The notes beneath the pieces were generated by a model that was not told where the DNA came from, searched no databases, and was given only the letters and a program-made list of their open reading frames with translations. A DNA stretch of 64,000 bases from Actinoplanes italicus (GTDB lineage Bacteria; Actinomycetota; Actinomycetes; Mycobacteriales; Micromonosporaceae), in NCBI RefSeq assembly GCF_003001815.1, contig NZ_PVMZ01000002.1:124001-188000 (forward strand). Direction: 5' to 3'. Shown here one piece after another: positions 32,654 through 41,830 of this stretch; the stretch's first letter is position 1; the number at the start of each line of letters is the position of its first letter. Position numbers and translations under genes: made by a program.

Positions 32654-35290
32654 GTGTCGGCACGGATCGAGCTACCCAGTGGCCTGGTGACCTTTATGTT
32701 CACCGACATCGAGGGCTCGACACGGCTCGCCCGGATGCTCGGTGACGCGTACCGGAATGTTCTCGGAGCGCACCGGGCGGTGCTACGCCACGTGTTTGAT
32801 GACTTCGGTGGTGTCGAGCTCCTCACGGAGGGTGACTCATTCTTCGTCGCCTTCTCGAACGCCGACGCGGCGGTCGCGGCGTGTGTCGAGGCACAGCGCC
32901 GCCTGTCCGCTCACGACTGGCCGCGCCGGGACGCGGTCCCACGGGTCCGGATGGGACTCCATACAGGCCGGGCCGTTCCGGTCGGCCAGGAGTACGCCAG
33001 CGCCGAAGTGCACCGCGCGGCCCGGGTGTCCGCCGCCGCCCATGGTGGGCAGGTGCTCTGCTCGGAGGCGACCGCCCTGGCGGTGACCGCCACTTACGCC
33101 GCCACGACCGGCGGGACGACCGGCACCGCGGCCGCGGCCACGCTGGCCACCGTGGATCTGCTCGACCTGGGCGCCTTCCGGCTGCGCGGCTTCGACGACG
33201 ACGAGCGGCTGTTCCAGGTGATGGCCCCGGGCCTGGATCGCGACTTCCCCCGTCCGCGGACCGCCGAGGCGCCGCGGCACAACCTTCCGGCCGAGCACAC
33301 CCCGTTCGTCGGCCGCCGTGCCGAGATGACCGAGCTGGCCGAGCTGATCAGCCGGAACCGTCTGGTCACGGTCGTCGGCCCGGGCGGCTCGGGCAAGACG
33401 CGACTCACGCACGCCGTGGCCGATCAGCTGCTTCCGGCGTACCCCGGTGGAGTCTGGACGATCGATGCGGCGAGCGCCGCGCAAGGCCTGCCGACCGCTC
33501 TCGCCGCGGCCCTGGGTCTGCGGCCGGAGCCGGGCCGGCCGATGATCGACACGGTGGTCGAGCAGTGTGCCGAGCGCCGCATGCTGGTGCTTCTGCAGAC
33601 GTGCGACGCGGCGCCGGCGTTGACCGTGGCGCTGGTGCACCGGCTTCTCAGCCGCTGCCGCCGTCTCGACGTGATGGCCACCGGCCGGGCGCCGATCGCG
33701 CTCGCCGGGGAGACCGTGTGGCGGATTCCGCCGCTGGTGCCGGCCGACGCGTTCGCCCTGCTCCGGGACCGGGCGGCGGCCGCGCAGGGCGGGCACCCGG
33801 GTGACGGTGACCCGCAGCTGGCGAAGCTGGCGGCCCGGCTGGAAGGTTCGCCGCTGGCAATCCAGCTCGCCGCGGCCCGGCTGCGTCTGCTGCCGGCCGA
33901 GCAGCTGGCCCGGCGTCTCGACGACCCGCTCGGCGCCCTCGACAACGACGCTGCCGGTGACGGCCGGCACGCCAGCCTCACCAATAATCTGACCTGGTCG
34001 TATCGCACCCTCGGCAGCCGTGCCGCCGACCTGCTGCGCCGTCTGGCCGTCTTCACCGGGCCGGTGGATCTCGCGACCGTCGAATGGTGCGACCCGGAGG
34101 GGCTGAGCGCGCTCTCCGAACTCGCCGACAAGTCGCTGGTCGAGGTGACGCCGGGCCCGCGGTACCGGTTGTCCGACCAGGTCCGGGCGTACGCGCTGCG
34201 CCGGCTGACCGCGACCGGCGACGAACCGGCGGTCCGTGACCGTCATCTGACCTGGTCACTGCACGTGCTCGACCGAGTCACCGTCGACCTCGACGATCAG
34301 GTCCGCACAACCTCTCTGGCCGAGCTGAGCCCGTACGTCGCCGAGTGGCAGGCCGCGCTGCGCTGGACGTCGGCCACCGGCAGGGTGGCGGCCGGGCTGC
34401 GGCTCGCGGTCGCCCTCGACCCGTGGTGGCGTGAGCACGGCGACGTCGAGGAGGGCCGTGAGCTGCTGGCCGAGCTGTTCCGGCATCTGCCCGAGGATGC
34501 GGCGGTGACGGTTCCGGCGTCGGATCTCGCGGCAGCCTGTCTGGTGTGGGCGGGGCTCACCGCCGACCGGTCCGAACGGGAGCGTCTGCTGGCCCGTGGC
34601 CGGGCCGCGGCGGAGCACTCCGGTGACCCGGCGCTGCTGATCCGGGCCCAGGCCGCCGGTCTGGCGCTGCCCGGCGACGACCCGGTCGCCGCCGAGCGGG
34701 CCTGCCGTGACGTGATCGGCCTGGCGGAGCGGTCCGGTGTCCCGAACGCCGGGTTCCCCGCCGTGCTGGCCCTGGCCGAGCTGCTCTGGCGGCGCGAGGC
34801 GCTGACCGAGGCGGCCGAGGTGCTCGGCGCGGCCCGTCATCTGGAGGCGGCCCGTCCCGAGGACCGGGGCCGCCGGGCCGTCGACTGGCTGCTCGGCATG
34901 GTCGCGCTCCGGCGCGGTGACCTGGTGGCGGCACACGACCATCTGGTGGTGGCACTGCGCTCGCGGCTGCGGCACGGGTTCCGGGGCGCGGCGGCCGACG
35001 CGGTCGCGGCGATCGCGGTCCGATGTGTGCTCGGTGGTGACCCGGCGACCGCGACGGTGCTCTTCGGCGGGGCGGAGGCGGCGCGCGGCGCGCGGCGTAC
35101 CGAGTCGTTCGGCGCCTTCTGGTCGGCGCATCAGACGTCGCTGCGCGAGGCGCTCGGCGATGCGGCCTTCGACGCGGCGTACGCCGACGGGGCCGGGCTC
35201 GGTTTCGACCGGATAGTGGCGATGGCACTGGCGGTGGAGCACCCGGACCTCGAGGACGGCGCCGCCCGGTTCGCGCAGATCGTACGATGA
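32654..35290 (+). CDS. Cyclase-homology/NB-ARC ATPase regulator
   Basis: An 878-residue STAND-type protein. Residues 10-190 form a class III nucleotide cyclase domain: the metal Asp18 in FMFTDIEGSTRLA and Asp61 in LTEGDSFFVAF are kept, but the transition-state Asn is replaced by His120 in E-V-H-R-A-A-R and the adenine-selecting Lys is missing. An NB-ARC-like ATPase follows, with Walker A V-V-G-P-G-G-S-G-K-T at about 240-249. The C-terminal half is helical, TPR-like. There is no LuxR HTH, unlike relatives in mycobacteria. GTG at 32654 has GGAGG 7 nt upstream. Ligand and output are unknown. Confidence 0.83.
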   Translation: MSARIELPSGLVTFMFTDIEGSTRLARMLGDAYRNVLGAHRAVLRHVFDDFGGVELLTEGDSFFVAFSNADAAVAACVEAQRRLSAHDWPRRDAVPRVRMGLHTGRAVPVGQEYASAEVHRAARVSAAAHGGQVLCSEATALAVTATYAATTGGTTGTAAAATLATVDLLDLGAFRLRGFDDDERLFQVMAPGLDRDFPRPRTAEAPRHNLPAEHTPFVGRRAEMTELAELISRNRLVTVVGPGGSGKTRLTHAVADQLLPAYPGGVWTIDAASAAQGLPTALAAALGLRPEPGRPMIDTVVEQCAERRMLVLLQTCDAAPALTVALVHRLLSRCRRLDVMATGRAPIALAGETVWRIPPLVPADAFALLRDRAAAAQGGHPGDGDPQLAKLAARLEGSPLAIQLAAARLRLLPAEQLARRLDDPLGALDNDAAGDGRHASLTNNLTWSYRTLGSRAADLLRRLAVFTGPVDLATVEWCDPEGLSALSELADKSLVEVTPGPRYRLSDQVRAYALRRLTATGDEPAVRDRHLTWSLHVLDRVTVDLDDQVRTTSLAELSPYVAEWQAALRWTSATGRVAAGLRLAVALDPWWREHGDVEEGRELLAELFRHLPEDAAVTVPASDLAAACLVWAGLTADRSERERLLARGRAAAEHSGDPALLIRAQAAGLALPGDDPVAAERACRDVIGLAERSGVPNAGFPAVLALAELLWRREALTEAAEVLGAARHLEAARPEDRGRRAVDWLLGMVALRRGDLVAAHDHLVVALRSRLRHGFRGAAADAVAAIAVRCVLGGDPATATVLFGGAEAARGARRTESFGAFWSAHQTSLREALGDAAFDAAYADGAGLGFDRIVAMALAVEHPDLEDGAARFAQIVR

Positions 35291-35291
35291 A

Positions 35292-35726
35292 TCAGGCTTT
35301 GACCAGCAACCGGACCGCCTCGTAGTAGGTGAAGGCGATGCTGTTGCAGAACGGCTGCGCCATCAGCGCGCGACCGTCGCACACGCGGCGCAGATCAGCC
35401 CGGAAGACCTCGTCGAGGCGGTCCTTGTGGCGAGCGAGGTCGCCGCGGTAGTTGCGGTAGCCGAAGTCGTGGTGCCGGCAGGCGTTCCCGAAGTCGAAGC
35501 CGATCGGGGTGTCCGGGGCCCGCGTGCAGAGGTCGCTGGACCAGTCGAACCGGTGTTCCGCCCAGCGCGCCCGGTCGAGCCGCGCGGCGTTCCAGGCCGC
35601 CGTGCTGGCCGCCGTAGGCTGGGTCCAGCTCGACAGGAGAGCCTGCCGGTCCATCGACGACGCCCGTGCCGGCGCGGCCGGTGTCAGGGTGAGGAACAGC
35701 AGCGCGGCGACCGCGGCATTACGCAT
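35292..35726 (-). CDS. Secreted prokaryotic phospholipase A2
   Basis: A 144-residue protein with a signal peptide (1-about 22, ending A-P-A-R-A-S). The PLA2 fold is shown by P-I-G-F-D-F-G-N-A-C-R-H-H-D-F-G-Y-R-N-Y, with the catalytic His86-Asp87 pair, and by four Cys (67, 83 and two near the C-terminus) that can form two disulfides, as in Streptomyces PLA2. It would hydrolyse the sn-2 ester of extracellular phospholipids with Ca2+. ATG at 35726 has GGAGG upstream. It converges with the cyclase-like gene with 1 nt between them. Confidence 0.87.
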   Translation of the reverse strand: MRNAAVAALLFLTLTPAAPARASSMDRQALLSSWTQPTAASTAAWNAARLDRARWAEHRFDWSSDLCTRAPDTPIGFDFGNACRHHDFGYRNYRGDLARHKDRLDEVFRADLRRVCDGRALMAQPFCNSIAFTYYEAVRLLVKA

Positions 35727-35819
35727 GTGGGACCTCCGACGTTCAGCCGGTGACGGATGTGATGTCCTGGGACACGTCGTCAAGCTTGACCGTTAAGGTG
35801 ATCGCGTGCGGGCGGTTCC

Positions 35820-36836
35820 ATGATTCATCTACCTAGGGTCCGTCAGGGACCTCTGGCAGCCCTCGGGCTCCGGATGCTGGCGGCGTGCGCCCTGGTCCTG
35901 GCGGCGGTCACGGTGGTCTACCTCGACCGGGACGGCTATCGGGACAACTACGATGAGACCCTGACCCTGCTCGACTGCTTCTACTACGCGGTCGTCTCGC
36001 TCTCCACCACCGGCTACGGCGACATCACGCCGGTGACCCAGCCCGCCCGTCTGGTGAACGTCCTTTTCATCACCCCGGCGCGGGTCCTCTTCCTGATCAT
36101 CCTGGTCGGCACCACACTGGAGGTGCTTACCGACCAGTACCGCAAGGGCCTGCGGGTCAGCCGGTGGAGGCGCAAGTTGAAGGACCATGTGATCATCTGC
36201 GGTTACGGCACCAAGGGCCGGGCCGCGGTCGCCGCACTCCTCGAGACCGGGTACGACAAGTCCCGGATCGTCATCGTGGAGAATCGGGAGGTCGGCGTAC
36301 GCCAAGCCGCAGCCAGCGGTTTCGTCGTCATCGAGGGCGATGCCACCCGATCGGCGGTGCTCAACGACGCCGACGTGAAGAACGCCAAGTCGGTGATCAT
36401 CGCGACCGACCGGGACGAGTCCTCGGTGCTGATCACGCTGACCGTCCGCCAGCTGACGGCCGGACAGGTCCGGATCATCGCGGCGGTCCGCGAGCAGGAG
36501 AACGCCGCCCTGCTCAAGCAGAGCGGCGCCCACCACGTCATCGTGTCGTCGTCCACGGCCGGCCGGCTGCTCGGCCTGACCACCACCGCGCCGCCGTTGA
36601 TCGACGTGGTGGAGGACCTTCTCACCCCGGGCCAGGGCATGGCGCTGGCGATGCGGTCGGCGGAGCGGTCCGAGGTGGGCCGCAACCCACGCGAGCTGCT
36701 GACCCTGGTGGTGGCCCTGATCCGGCGCGGCAAGGTGCTGCCGCTCGGTGGCGAGCAGGCCGTCACGATCGAGACCGGCGACCTGCTCGTCTACATCCGC
36801 GACGACGAGTCGGTTTCCAACGGGGTGTCCGTCTAG
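35820..36836 (+). CDS. Potassium channel with RCK (TrkA-N) domain
   Basis: A 338-residue two-helix K+ channel. Transmembrane helices at about 15-35 and 75-100 flank a pore loop with the selectivity filter S-T-T-G-Y-G-D at 60-66. The cytoplasmic RCK domain begins H-V-I-I-C-G-Y-G-T-K-G-R, a Rossmann loop for nucleotide, and a TrkA-C-like region ends the protein. It resembles MthK/Kch-type ligand-gated channels. The start ATG has no strong ribosome binding site. Its stop overlaps the convergent korB stop by 4 nt. Confidence 0.9.
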   Translation: MIHLPRVRQGPLAALGLRMLAACALVLAAVTVVYLDRDGYRDNYDETLTLLDCFYYAVVSLSTTGYGDITPVTQPARLVNVLFITPARVLFLIILVGTTLEVLTDQYRKGLRVSRWRRKLKDHVIICGYGTKGRAAVAALLETGYDKSRIVIVENREVGVRQAAASGFVVIEGDATRSAVLNDADVKNAKSVIIATDRDESSVLITLTVRQLTAGQVRIIAAVREQENAALLKQSGAHHVIVSSSTAGRLLGLTTTAPPLIDVVEDLLTPGQGMALAMRSAERSEVGRNPRELLTLVVALIRRGKVLPLGGEQAVTIETGDLLVYIRDDESVSNGVSV

Positions 36837-37843
36837 AGGATCGTCCAGGTGTCACCGGCGTTGAGGAGACCGTCGAGCATCTCCTCGGGCGTGCCGGTGG
36901 CCTGCGCCTTGGCGTCGAGCACCTGCTTGCGGACGATCTCGTCGTAGGACGGCCGCTTGACGCTGCGGAACACCCCGATCGGTGTGGTGCTCAGGTCCGA
37001 CCCGGAGAGCCGGCTGAGCGCGAACGCGTACGCCGGGTCGTCCACGGTGGCGTCGTGGATGAGCGGCGTGCCGCCCTCCTGCACCTTCAGGCCGAAGCTG
37101 CCCTCGGGGTGCACCACGTTGAGGTTGCCGACGGTGATCGGCTCGCCCTGCTCCAGGCGGATCAGGTGCGCGTCCCTCGTGGTGGAGTCCTTGATCAGGT
37201 CGAAGGCGCCGTCGTTGAAGATGTTGCAGTTCTGGTAGATCTCGACGAACGCCGAACCCTCGTGCTCAGCCGCCGCCCGCAGCACCGACTGCAGGTGCTT
37301 GGCGTCGGAGTCGATGGTCCGGGCCACGAAGGTGGCCTCGGCGCCCAGCGCCAGCGAGAGCGGGTTGAACGGCGTGTCCGCCGAGCCGGTCGGCGTCGAC
37401 TTGGTGATCTTGCCGATTTCCGAGGTCGGGGAGTACTGACCCTTGGTGAGCCCGTAGATCCGGTTGTTGAACAGCAGGATCTTCAGGTTCACGTTGCGGC
37501 GCAGCGCGTGGATCAGGTGGTTGCCGCCGATCGACAGCGCGTCGCCGTCACCGGTCACCACCCAGACGTTCAGGTCGGGGCGGGACGCGGACAGCCCGGT
37601 CGCGATCGCCGGGGCACGGCCGTGGATCGAGTGCATCCCGTACGTGTTCATGTAGTACGGGAAGCGGGACGAGCACCCGATGCCGGAGACGAACACGATC
37701 TTCTCGCGCGGGATGCCCAGCTCCGGCATGAACCGTTGCATGGCCGCGAGGATCGAGTAGTCCCCGCAGCCGGGGCACCAGCGGACCTCCTGATCGGACT
37801 TGAAGTCCTTGGCGGTCAGTTTCAGAGCGACCGTCTCAGCCAT
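36833..37843 (-). CDS. korB: 2-oxoacid:ferredoxin oxidoreductase beta subunit
   Basis: A 336-residue thiamine pyrophosphate-binding subunit. The N-terminal W-C-P-G-C-G-D-Y-S motif (Cys23, Cys26) belongs to the TPP/Fe-S region, the second Cys block is G-C-S-S-R-F-P-Y-Y, and TPP-Mg binding is seen in V-T-G-D-G-D-A-L-S-I-G-G-N-H. Most likely it acts on 2-oxoglutarate (KOR), oxidising it to succinyl-CoA with ferredoxin as acceptor. It overlaps the alpha-subunit gene by 8 nt, so the two are made together. Confidence 0.93.
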   Translation of the reverse strand: MAETVALKLTAKDFKSDQEVRWCPGCGDYSILAAMQRFMPELGIPREKIVFVSGIGCSSRFPYYMNTYGMHSIHGRAPAIATGLSASRPDLNVWVVTGDGDALSIGGNHLIHALRRNVNLKILLFNNRIYGLTKGQYSPTSEIGKITKSTPTGSADTPFNPLSLALGAEATFVARTIDSDAKHLQSVLRAAAEHEGSAFVEIYQNCNIFNDGAFDLIKDSTTRDAHLIRLEQGEPITVGNLNVVHPEGSFGLKVQEGGTPLIHDATVDDPAYAFALSRLSGSDLSTTPIGVFRSVKRPSYDEIVRKQVLDAKAQATGTPEEMLDGLLNAGDTWTIL

Positions 37844-39689
37844 TCTTGACCACGTCCTCCAGCATGCTCTCCAGCGTCGCGGCGGTGAACGGCAGGCCGC
37901 TGATCTGGTTGAACGGAACCGCGTCGACCAGGTATCGCGACCGGATCACGGCGGCGAGCTGACCCAGGTTCATCTCCGGGACGACCACCTTGTCGTACGC
38001 CCGGAGCACCTCACCGAGGTTGGCCGGCAGGGGTGAGAGGTGCCGCAGATGTGCCTGCGCGATGGTGAGGCCGCGCTGGCGCAGCGCACGGCAGGCCGCG
38101 CCGATCGGACCGTAGGTCGAGCCCCAGCCGAGCACCAGCACCCTCGCGGCCTCGGACGGGTCCTCGACGTCGACGTCGGGCACCGGGATCGCGTCGATGC
38201 GGGCTTGCCGGGTGCGCACCATGAACTCGTGGTTCGCCGGGTCGTACGAGATGTCCCCGGTCTTGTCGGCCTTCTCCAGACCGCCGATCCGGTGCTCCAG
38301 GCCGGGCGTCCCGGGCACGGCCCACGGCCGGGCCATGGTCTCCGGATCACGCAGGTACGGCAGGAACTTCCCGTCGTCGGTGTTGGGTGCCGTCGCGAAG
38401 TCCACCCGCAGGTCGGGCAGCTCGCTGACGGACGGCAGCAGCCACGGCTCCGAACCGTTGGCCACGTAGTTGTCGGACAGCAGGATGACCGGGGTGCGGT
38501 AGGTCAGCGCGATCCGGGCCGCCTCCAGCGCCGCGTGGAAGCAGTCGGACGGCGACTTCGGGGCGATCACCGCGAGCGGTGCCTCCCCGTGCCGGCCGAA
38601 CAGCGCCATGTTGAGGTCGGCCTGCTCGGTCTTGGTCGGCATGCCGGTCGACGGGCCGGCCCGCTGCACGTCCACGATCACCAGCGGCAGCTCGAGAGCG
38701 ATGGCGAGCGAGATGGTCTCGCCCTTGAGCGCCACGCCCGGCCCCGAGGTGGTGGTGACGCCCAGTGCACCGCCGTAGGCCGCGCCGAGCGCCGCGCCGA
38801 TGGCCGCGATCTCGTCCTCGGCCTGCATCGTGGTGACGCCGAACCGCTTGTGCTTGGAGAGCTCGTGCAGGATGTCCGAGGCCGGCGTGATCGGGTAGGC
38901 GCCGAGGAACACCGGCAGCCCCGACCGGACCGCGGAGGCCACCAGCCCGAGCGCGAGCGCCTGGTTGCCGGTGATGTTGCGGTACGTGCCGGGTGGCATC
39001 TTCGCCGGTTTGATCTCGTAGCGGACCGAGAACGCCTCGGTCGTCTCGCCGTAGTTCCATCCGGCCTGGAACGCCGTCTTGTTCGCCGCGACCAGGTCGG
39101 GCCGTTTGGCGAACTTGCGCTCCAGGAACCGCAGCGTCGACTCGAACGGCCGCGAGTACATCCAGCTGAGCAGACCCAGCGCGAACATGTTCTTGGCGCG
39201 CTCGCCGTCCTTCTTCGAGACGCCGCTCTCGGCCAGCGCGCCTAGGGTCAGGGAGGTGAGTGCCACCGGGTGGATCGCGAACTCGTCGAGCGAGCCGTCC
39301 TCCAGGGGACTGACGGCGTAACCGACCTTGGCGAGGTTGCGGCGCGTGAACTCGTCGGTGTTGACGATGATGTCGGCACCGGCCGGCAGGTCGGCCACGT
39401 TGGCCTTGAGCGCCGCGGGGTTCATGGCGACGAGCACGTTGGGCGCGTCACCGGGGGTCAGGATGTCGTAGTCGGCGAAGTGGACCTGGAAACTCGAGAC
39501 GCCTGGCAGGGTCCCCGCTGGGGCGCGGATCTCCGCCGGAAAGTTGGGAAGCGTCGAGATGTCGTTGCCGAGCTGGGCTGTCTCCGACGTGAACCGGTCA
39601 CCGGTGAGCTGCATACCGTCGCCGGAGTCGCCGGCGAAACGGATGACTACCCGGTCCAGTCGTTCGACGCGCTTCGCGGGAGCGGCCAC
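37836..39689 (-). CDS. korA: 2-oxoacid:ferredoxin oxidoreductase alpha subunit
   Basis: A 617-residue subunit that fuses the gamma domain at the N-terminus (VIRFAGDSGDGMQLTG, residues 13-28) to the alpha pyruvate-ferredoxin oxidoreductase-like domain (G-N-Q-A-L-A-L-G near residue 245 and T-T-S-G-P-G-V near 315). This gamma-alpha fusion is the actinobacterial KorA form. GTG at 39689 follows GGAGG by 7 nt. With KorB it forms an O2-tolerant alternative to 2-oxoglutarate dehydrogenase. The divergent neighbour is nuoA. Confidence 0.93.
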   Translation of the reverse strand: MAAPAKRVERLDRVVIRFAGDSGDGMQLTGDRFTSETAQLGNDISTLPNFPAEIRAPAGTLPGVSSFQVHFADYDILTPGDAPNVLVAMNPAALKANVADLPAGADIIVNTDEFTRRNLAKVGYAVSPLEDGSLDEFAIHPVALTSLTLGALAESGVSKKDGERAKNMFALGLLSWMYSRPFESTLRFLERKFAKRPDLVAANKTAFQAGWNYGETTEAFSVRYEIKPAKMPPGTYRNITGNQALALGLVASAVRSGLPVFLGAYPITPASDILHELSKHKRFGVTTMQAEDEIAAIGAALGAAYGGALGVTTTSGPGVALKGETISLAIALELPLVIVDVQRAGPSTGMPTKTEQADLNMALFGRHGEAPLAVIAPKSPSDCFHAALEAARIALTYRTPVILLSDNYVANGSEPWLLPSVSELPDLRVDFATAPNTDDGKFLPYLRDPETMARPWAVPGTPGLEHRIGGLEKADKTGDISYDPANHEFMVRTRQARIDAIPVPDVDVEDPSEAARVLVLGWGSTYGPIGAACRALRQRGLTIAQAHLRHLSPLPANLGEVLRAYDKVVVPEMNLGQLAAVIRSRYLVDAVPFNQISGLPFTAATLESMLEDVVKNG

Positions 39690-39862
39690 GATTCAACCTC
39701 CAAAAGGCGCGGTCCGGCGGCTTCATGACTGTCGATGAGCCGGCCCGCAAATCGTCACTTCCACACTACGTCGCCGCTCCTTACGAAGGGGCCGCGGACC
39801 GTCGCCTACGGTAGCGATCCGGTGCACTGATCAGCTAGTGCTCTTGGGTAGGCTGCACGATC

Positions 39863-40240
39863 GTGGAGGGATATCTGGGCTCCTATGCCGTCCTCGGGCT
39901 CGTGCTGGCCGCCGGGGTGCTGCTGTTCGTGGCCGCGTTCGGGGCGAACCGGCTGCTCAGTCCGGCCCGTCCGGCGGAGCCGTCCGGAAAGCGGATCTCC
40001 TACGAGAGCGGCATCGACCCGGTCGGCGGCGACTGGGCGCAGGCGCAGATCAGGTACTACGTCTACGCGTACCTATATGTACTTTTCGCCGTTGAAGCCG
40101 TATTTCTCTTCCCATGGGCGTTGATCTTCGATCGTCCCGGTTTCGGTGGTCTTGCCATCGCGGAGATGGGCATCTTCGTGGCCGTCCTGGCACTCGGCAT
40201 CCTCTACGCCTGGCGTAAGAAGATCCTCAACTGGACGTGA
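39863..40240 (+). CDS. nuoA: NADH-quinone oxidoreductase subunit A (orphan NuoA)
   Basis: A 125-residue membrane protein with three transmembrane helices. The cytoplasmic loop carries the family signature Y-E-S-G-I-D-P-V-G-G-D-W-A-Q-A-Q-I-R-Y-Y, and helix 2 holds the acidic F-A-V-E-A-V-F-L-F-P-W motif. NuoA is a membrane subunit of complex I and needs the other subunits to act. No nuoB or further nuo gene follows. The GTG start has TAGGCT 8 nt upstream (39849-39854). It is complete and has normal codon use, so it is not visibly decayed. Confidence 0.92.
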   Translation: MEGYLGSYAVLGLVLAAGVLLFVAAFGANRLLSPARPAEPSGKRISYESGIDPVGGDWAQAQIRYYVYAYLYVLFAVEAVFLFPWALIFDRPGFGGLAIAEMGIFVAVLALGILYAWRKKILNWT

Positions 40241-40304
40241 GGCCGGCGAGTCCGGACGGGTGGCGGGCTCGCCACCGGAAAGCGGACATGTCAACATCGT
40301 GCGC

Positions 40305-40772
40305 ATGGGTCAGCTTCTGCTCTTCATTGTCGTGGCGCTCGTCGTCGCGACGATCGTCTTCGGCGTGACCGTCCTACTGAGCGGGAGCGACCCCGGCCTG
40401 ACCCCGGTCGAGCCCGACGGCCGTGCGGTGCCGCTGCCCAGCGACCGCCCGCTCGGCGAGGACGACATCAGCGCCACCAGGTTCGACACCGTCTGGCGGG
40501 GCTACCGGATGGCGCAGGTCGACCAGGCGCTGCAGCGCGCGGCGTACGACATCGGCTACAAGAGCGAGCTGATCGGCGTGCTCGAGGCGGAGGTCGTCGC
40601 GCTGCGCGAGGGCCGCACCGAGGACGCCGACGCGCTGCGCAAGGCCCGTGAGGCGGCGCTCGTCCCGGCCGCGCAGGTTCCGCCGGCTCCCGAGACGCCG
40701 GTCATCCCGATGGCGCCCTCGCCGGACGAGAACGTGCCCGCGGACGATCCCGAGCCGGTGGAGAAACGATGA
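40305..40772 (+). CDS. Membrane protein with DivIVA-like domain (Rv1209-like)
   Basis: A 155-residue protein. One N-terminal transmembrane segment (QLLLFIVVALVVATIVFGVTV) is followed by a short DivIVA-type motif, A-T-R-F-D-T-V-W-R-G-Y-R-M-A-Q-V-D, and a coiled-coil helix; the tail is Pro-rich. It corresponds to Rv1209, upstream of tagA in mycobacteria. It may place proteins at curved or growing membrane, by analogy with Wag31, but this is inference. ATG at 40305 is chosen; GTG at 40299 is possible. It overlaps the SRPBCC gene. Confidence 0.75.
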   Translation: MGQLLLFIVVALVVATIVFGVTVLLSGSDPGLTPVEPDGRAVPLPSDRPLGEDDISATRFDTVWRGYRMAQVDQALQRAAYDIGYKSELIGVLEAEVVALREGRTEDADALRKAREAALVPAAQVPPAPETPVIPMAPSPDENVPADDPEPVEKR

Positions 40773-41257
40773 GCAACGACTCGGAGGCGGGCCCAGGTTC
40801 GCAAGCGGGCCCCGGGGAGTTCACCGCCACGGTGATCGTCAACGCGCCCGCGCCGAAGGTCTTCACCGCCTTCCTGAACTGGGAGAAGCAGTCCGACTGG
40901 ATCCCGTTCACCCGGGTCCGGGTCGTCGAGGGCGACGGTGGCGAGGGCAGTCTGGTCGAGGCCGTCACCACGATCGGCCCGGCGGTCCTCCGCGACGAAT
41001 TGCGGGTGATCAAGGTCAACGCGCCGTACGAGGTCCGCGTCGTGCACTGCGGCAAGGTGCTCAAGGGTCCCGGCGCCATGCGCTGCACCGCGATGTCCGG
41101 CGACCGGACCCAGATCGTGCTGCACGAGTGGTTCCACCTCCCGGCCGGCCCGGTCGGGAAGATCGCCTGGCCGGTCCTCTGGCCGGGTTCGAAGCTCGGC
41201 TTCACCGGCGCGCTCAAGCGGTTCGCACGGCTGGTCGAGCAGGGCCGCCTGCCGTGA
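40769..41257 (+). CDS. SRPBCC-family protein
   Basis: A 162-residue START/polyketide cyclase-like fold protein: F-T-A-T-V-I-V-N-A-P-A-P-K-V-F at the start, W-I-P-F-T-R-V-R-V-V-E-G in the first strands, and the long C-terminal helix (SKLGFTGALKRFARLVEQG). The family binds hydrophobic ligands in a central cavity. No catalytic residues are evident. It lies in a tightly overlapping run between the DivIVA-like gene and tag, suggesting one operon. Confidence 0.82.
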   Translation: MSNDSEAGPGSQAGPGEFTATVIVNAPAPKVFTAFLNWEKQSDWIPFTRVRVVEGDGGEGSLVEAVTTIGPAVLRDELRVIKVNAPYEVRVVHCGKVLKGPGAMRCTAMSGDRTQIVLHEWFHLPAGPVGKIAWPVLWPGSKLGFTGALKRFARLVEQGRLP

Positions 41258-41826
41258 CCGACACCGGGATCGTGATCGGCGCCGACGGGCGCCCACGGTG
41301 CTTCTGGGGCGGCAGCACGCCCGACTATGCGACCTACCACGACGACGAGTGGGGCAAGCCGGTCCGCGGTGACGATGCGCTCTTCGAGCGGCTCACTCTG
41401 GAGGCCTTCCAGTCCGGCCTGTCGTGGATCACGATCCTGCGCAAGCGGCCGGCGTTCCGGACCGCCTTCGCCGGATTCTCGATCGAGAAGGTCGCCGAGT
41501 TCACCGAGGCCGACGCCGAGCGCCTGATGGCCGACCCCGGCATCGTCCGGAACCGGATGAAGGTCGACGCTGCCCTGCACAACGCCCGGGTGGCCGTCGA
41601 GCTGGACCTGACCGAGCTGCTCTGGTCGTTCGCCCCGGTACCGCGGTCCCGGCCGAAGACGCGTGCCGACGTCCCGGCGGTCACGCCGGAGTCCACCGCC
41701 ATGGCCAAGGCGCTCAAGAAGCGCGGCTTCAAATTCGTCGGACCGACCACGGCGTACGCGTTGATGCAGGCCACCGGCATGGTCGACGACCACCTCACGG
41801 ACTGCTGGGTGCCCGTGGTGAGATGA
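41254..41826 (+). CDS. tag: DNA-3-methyladenine glycosylase I
   Basis: A 190-residue base-excision repair enzyme removing 3-methyladenine. The signature R-C-F-W-G near residue 14 and Y-A-T-Y-H-D-D-E-W-G-K-P near 26 are typical. The zinc snap is formed by Cys and His near the N-terminus with His and Cys in D-D-H-L-T-D-C-W at the end. The GTG start overlaps the SRPBCC stop. Its place next to the Rv1209-like gene matches tagA (Rv1210). Confidence 0.94.
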   Translation: MTDTGIVIGADGRPRCFWGGSTPDYATYHDDEWGKPVRGDDALFERLTLEAFQSGLSWITILRKRPAFRTAFAGFSIEKVAEFTEADAERLMADPGIVRNRMKVDAALHNARVAVELDLTELLWSFAPVPRSRPKTRADVPAVTPESTAMAKALKKRGFKFVGPTTAYALMQATGMVDDHLTDCWVPVVR

Positions 41827-41830
41827 CACC

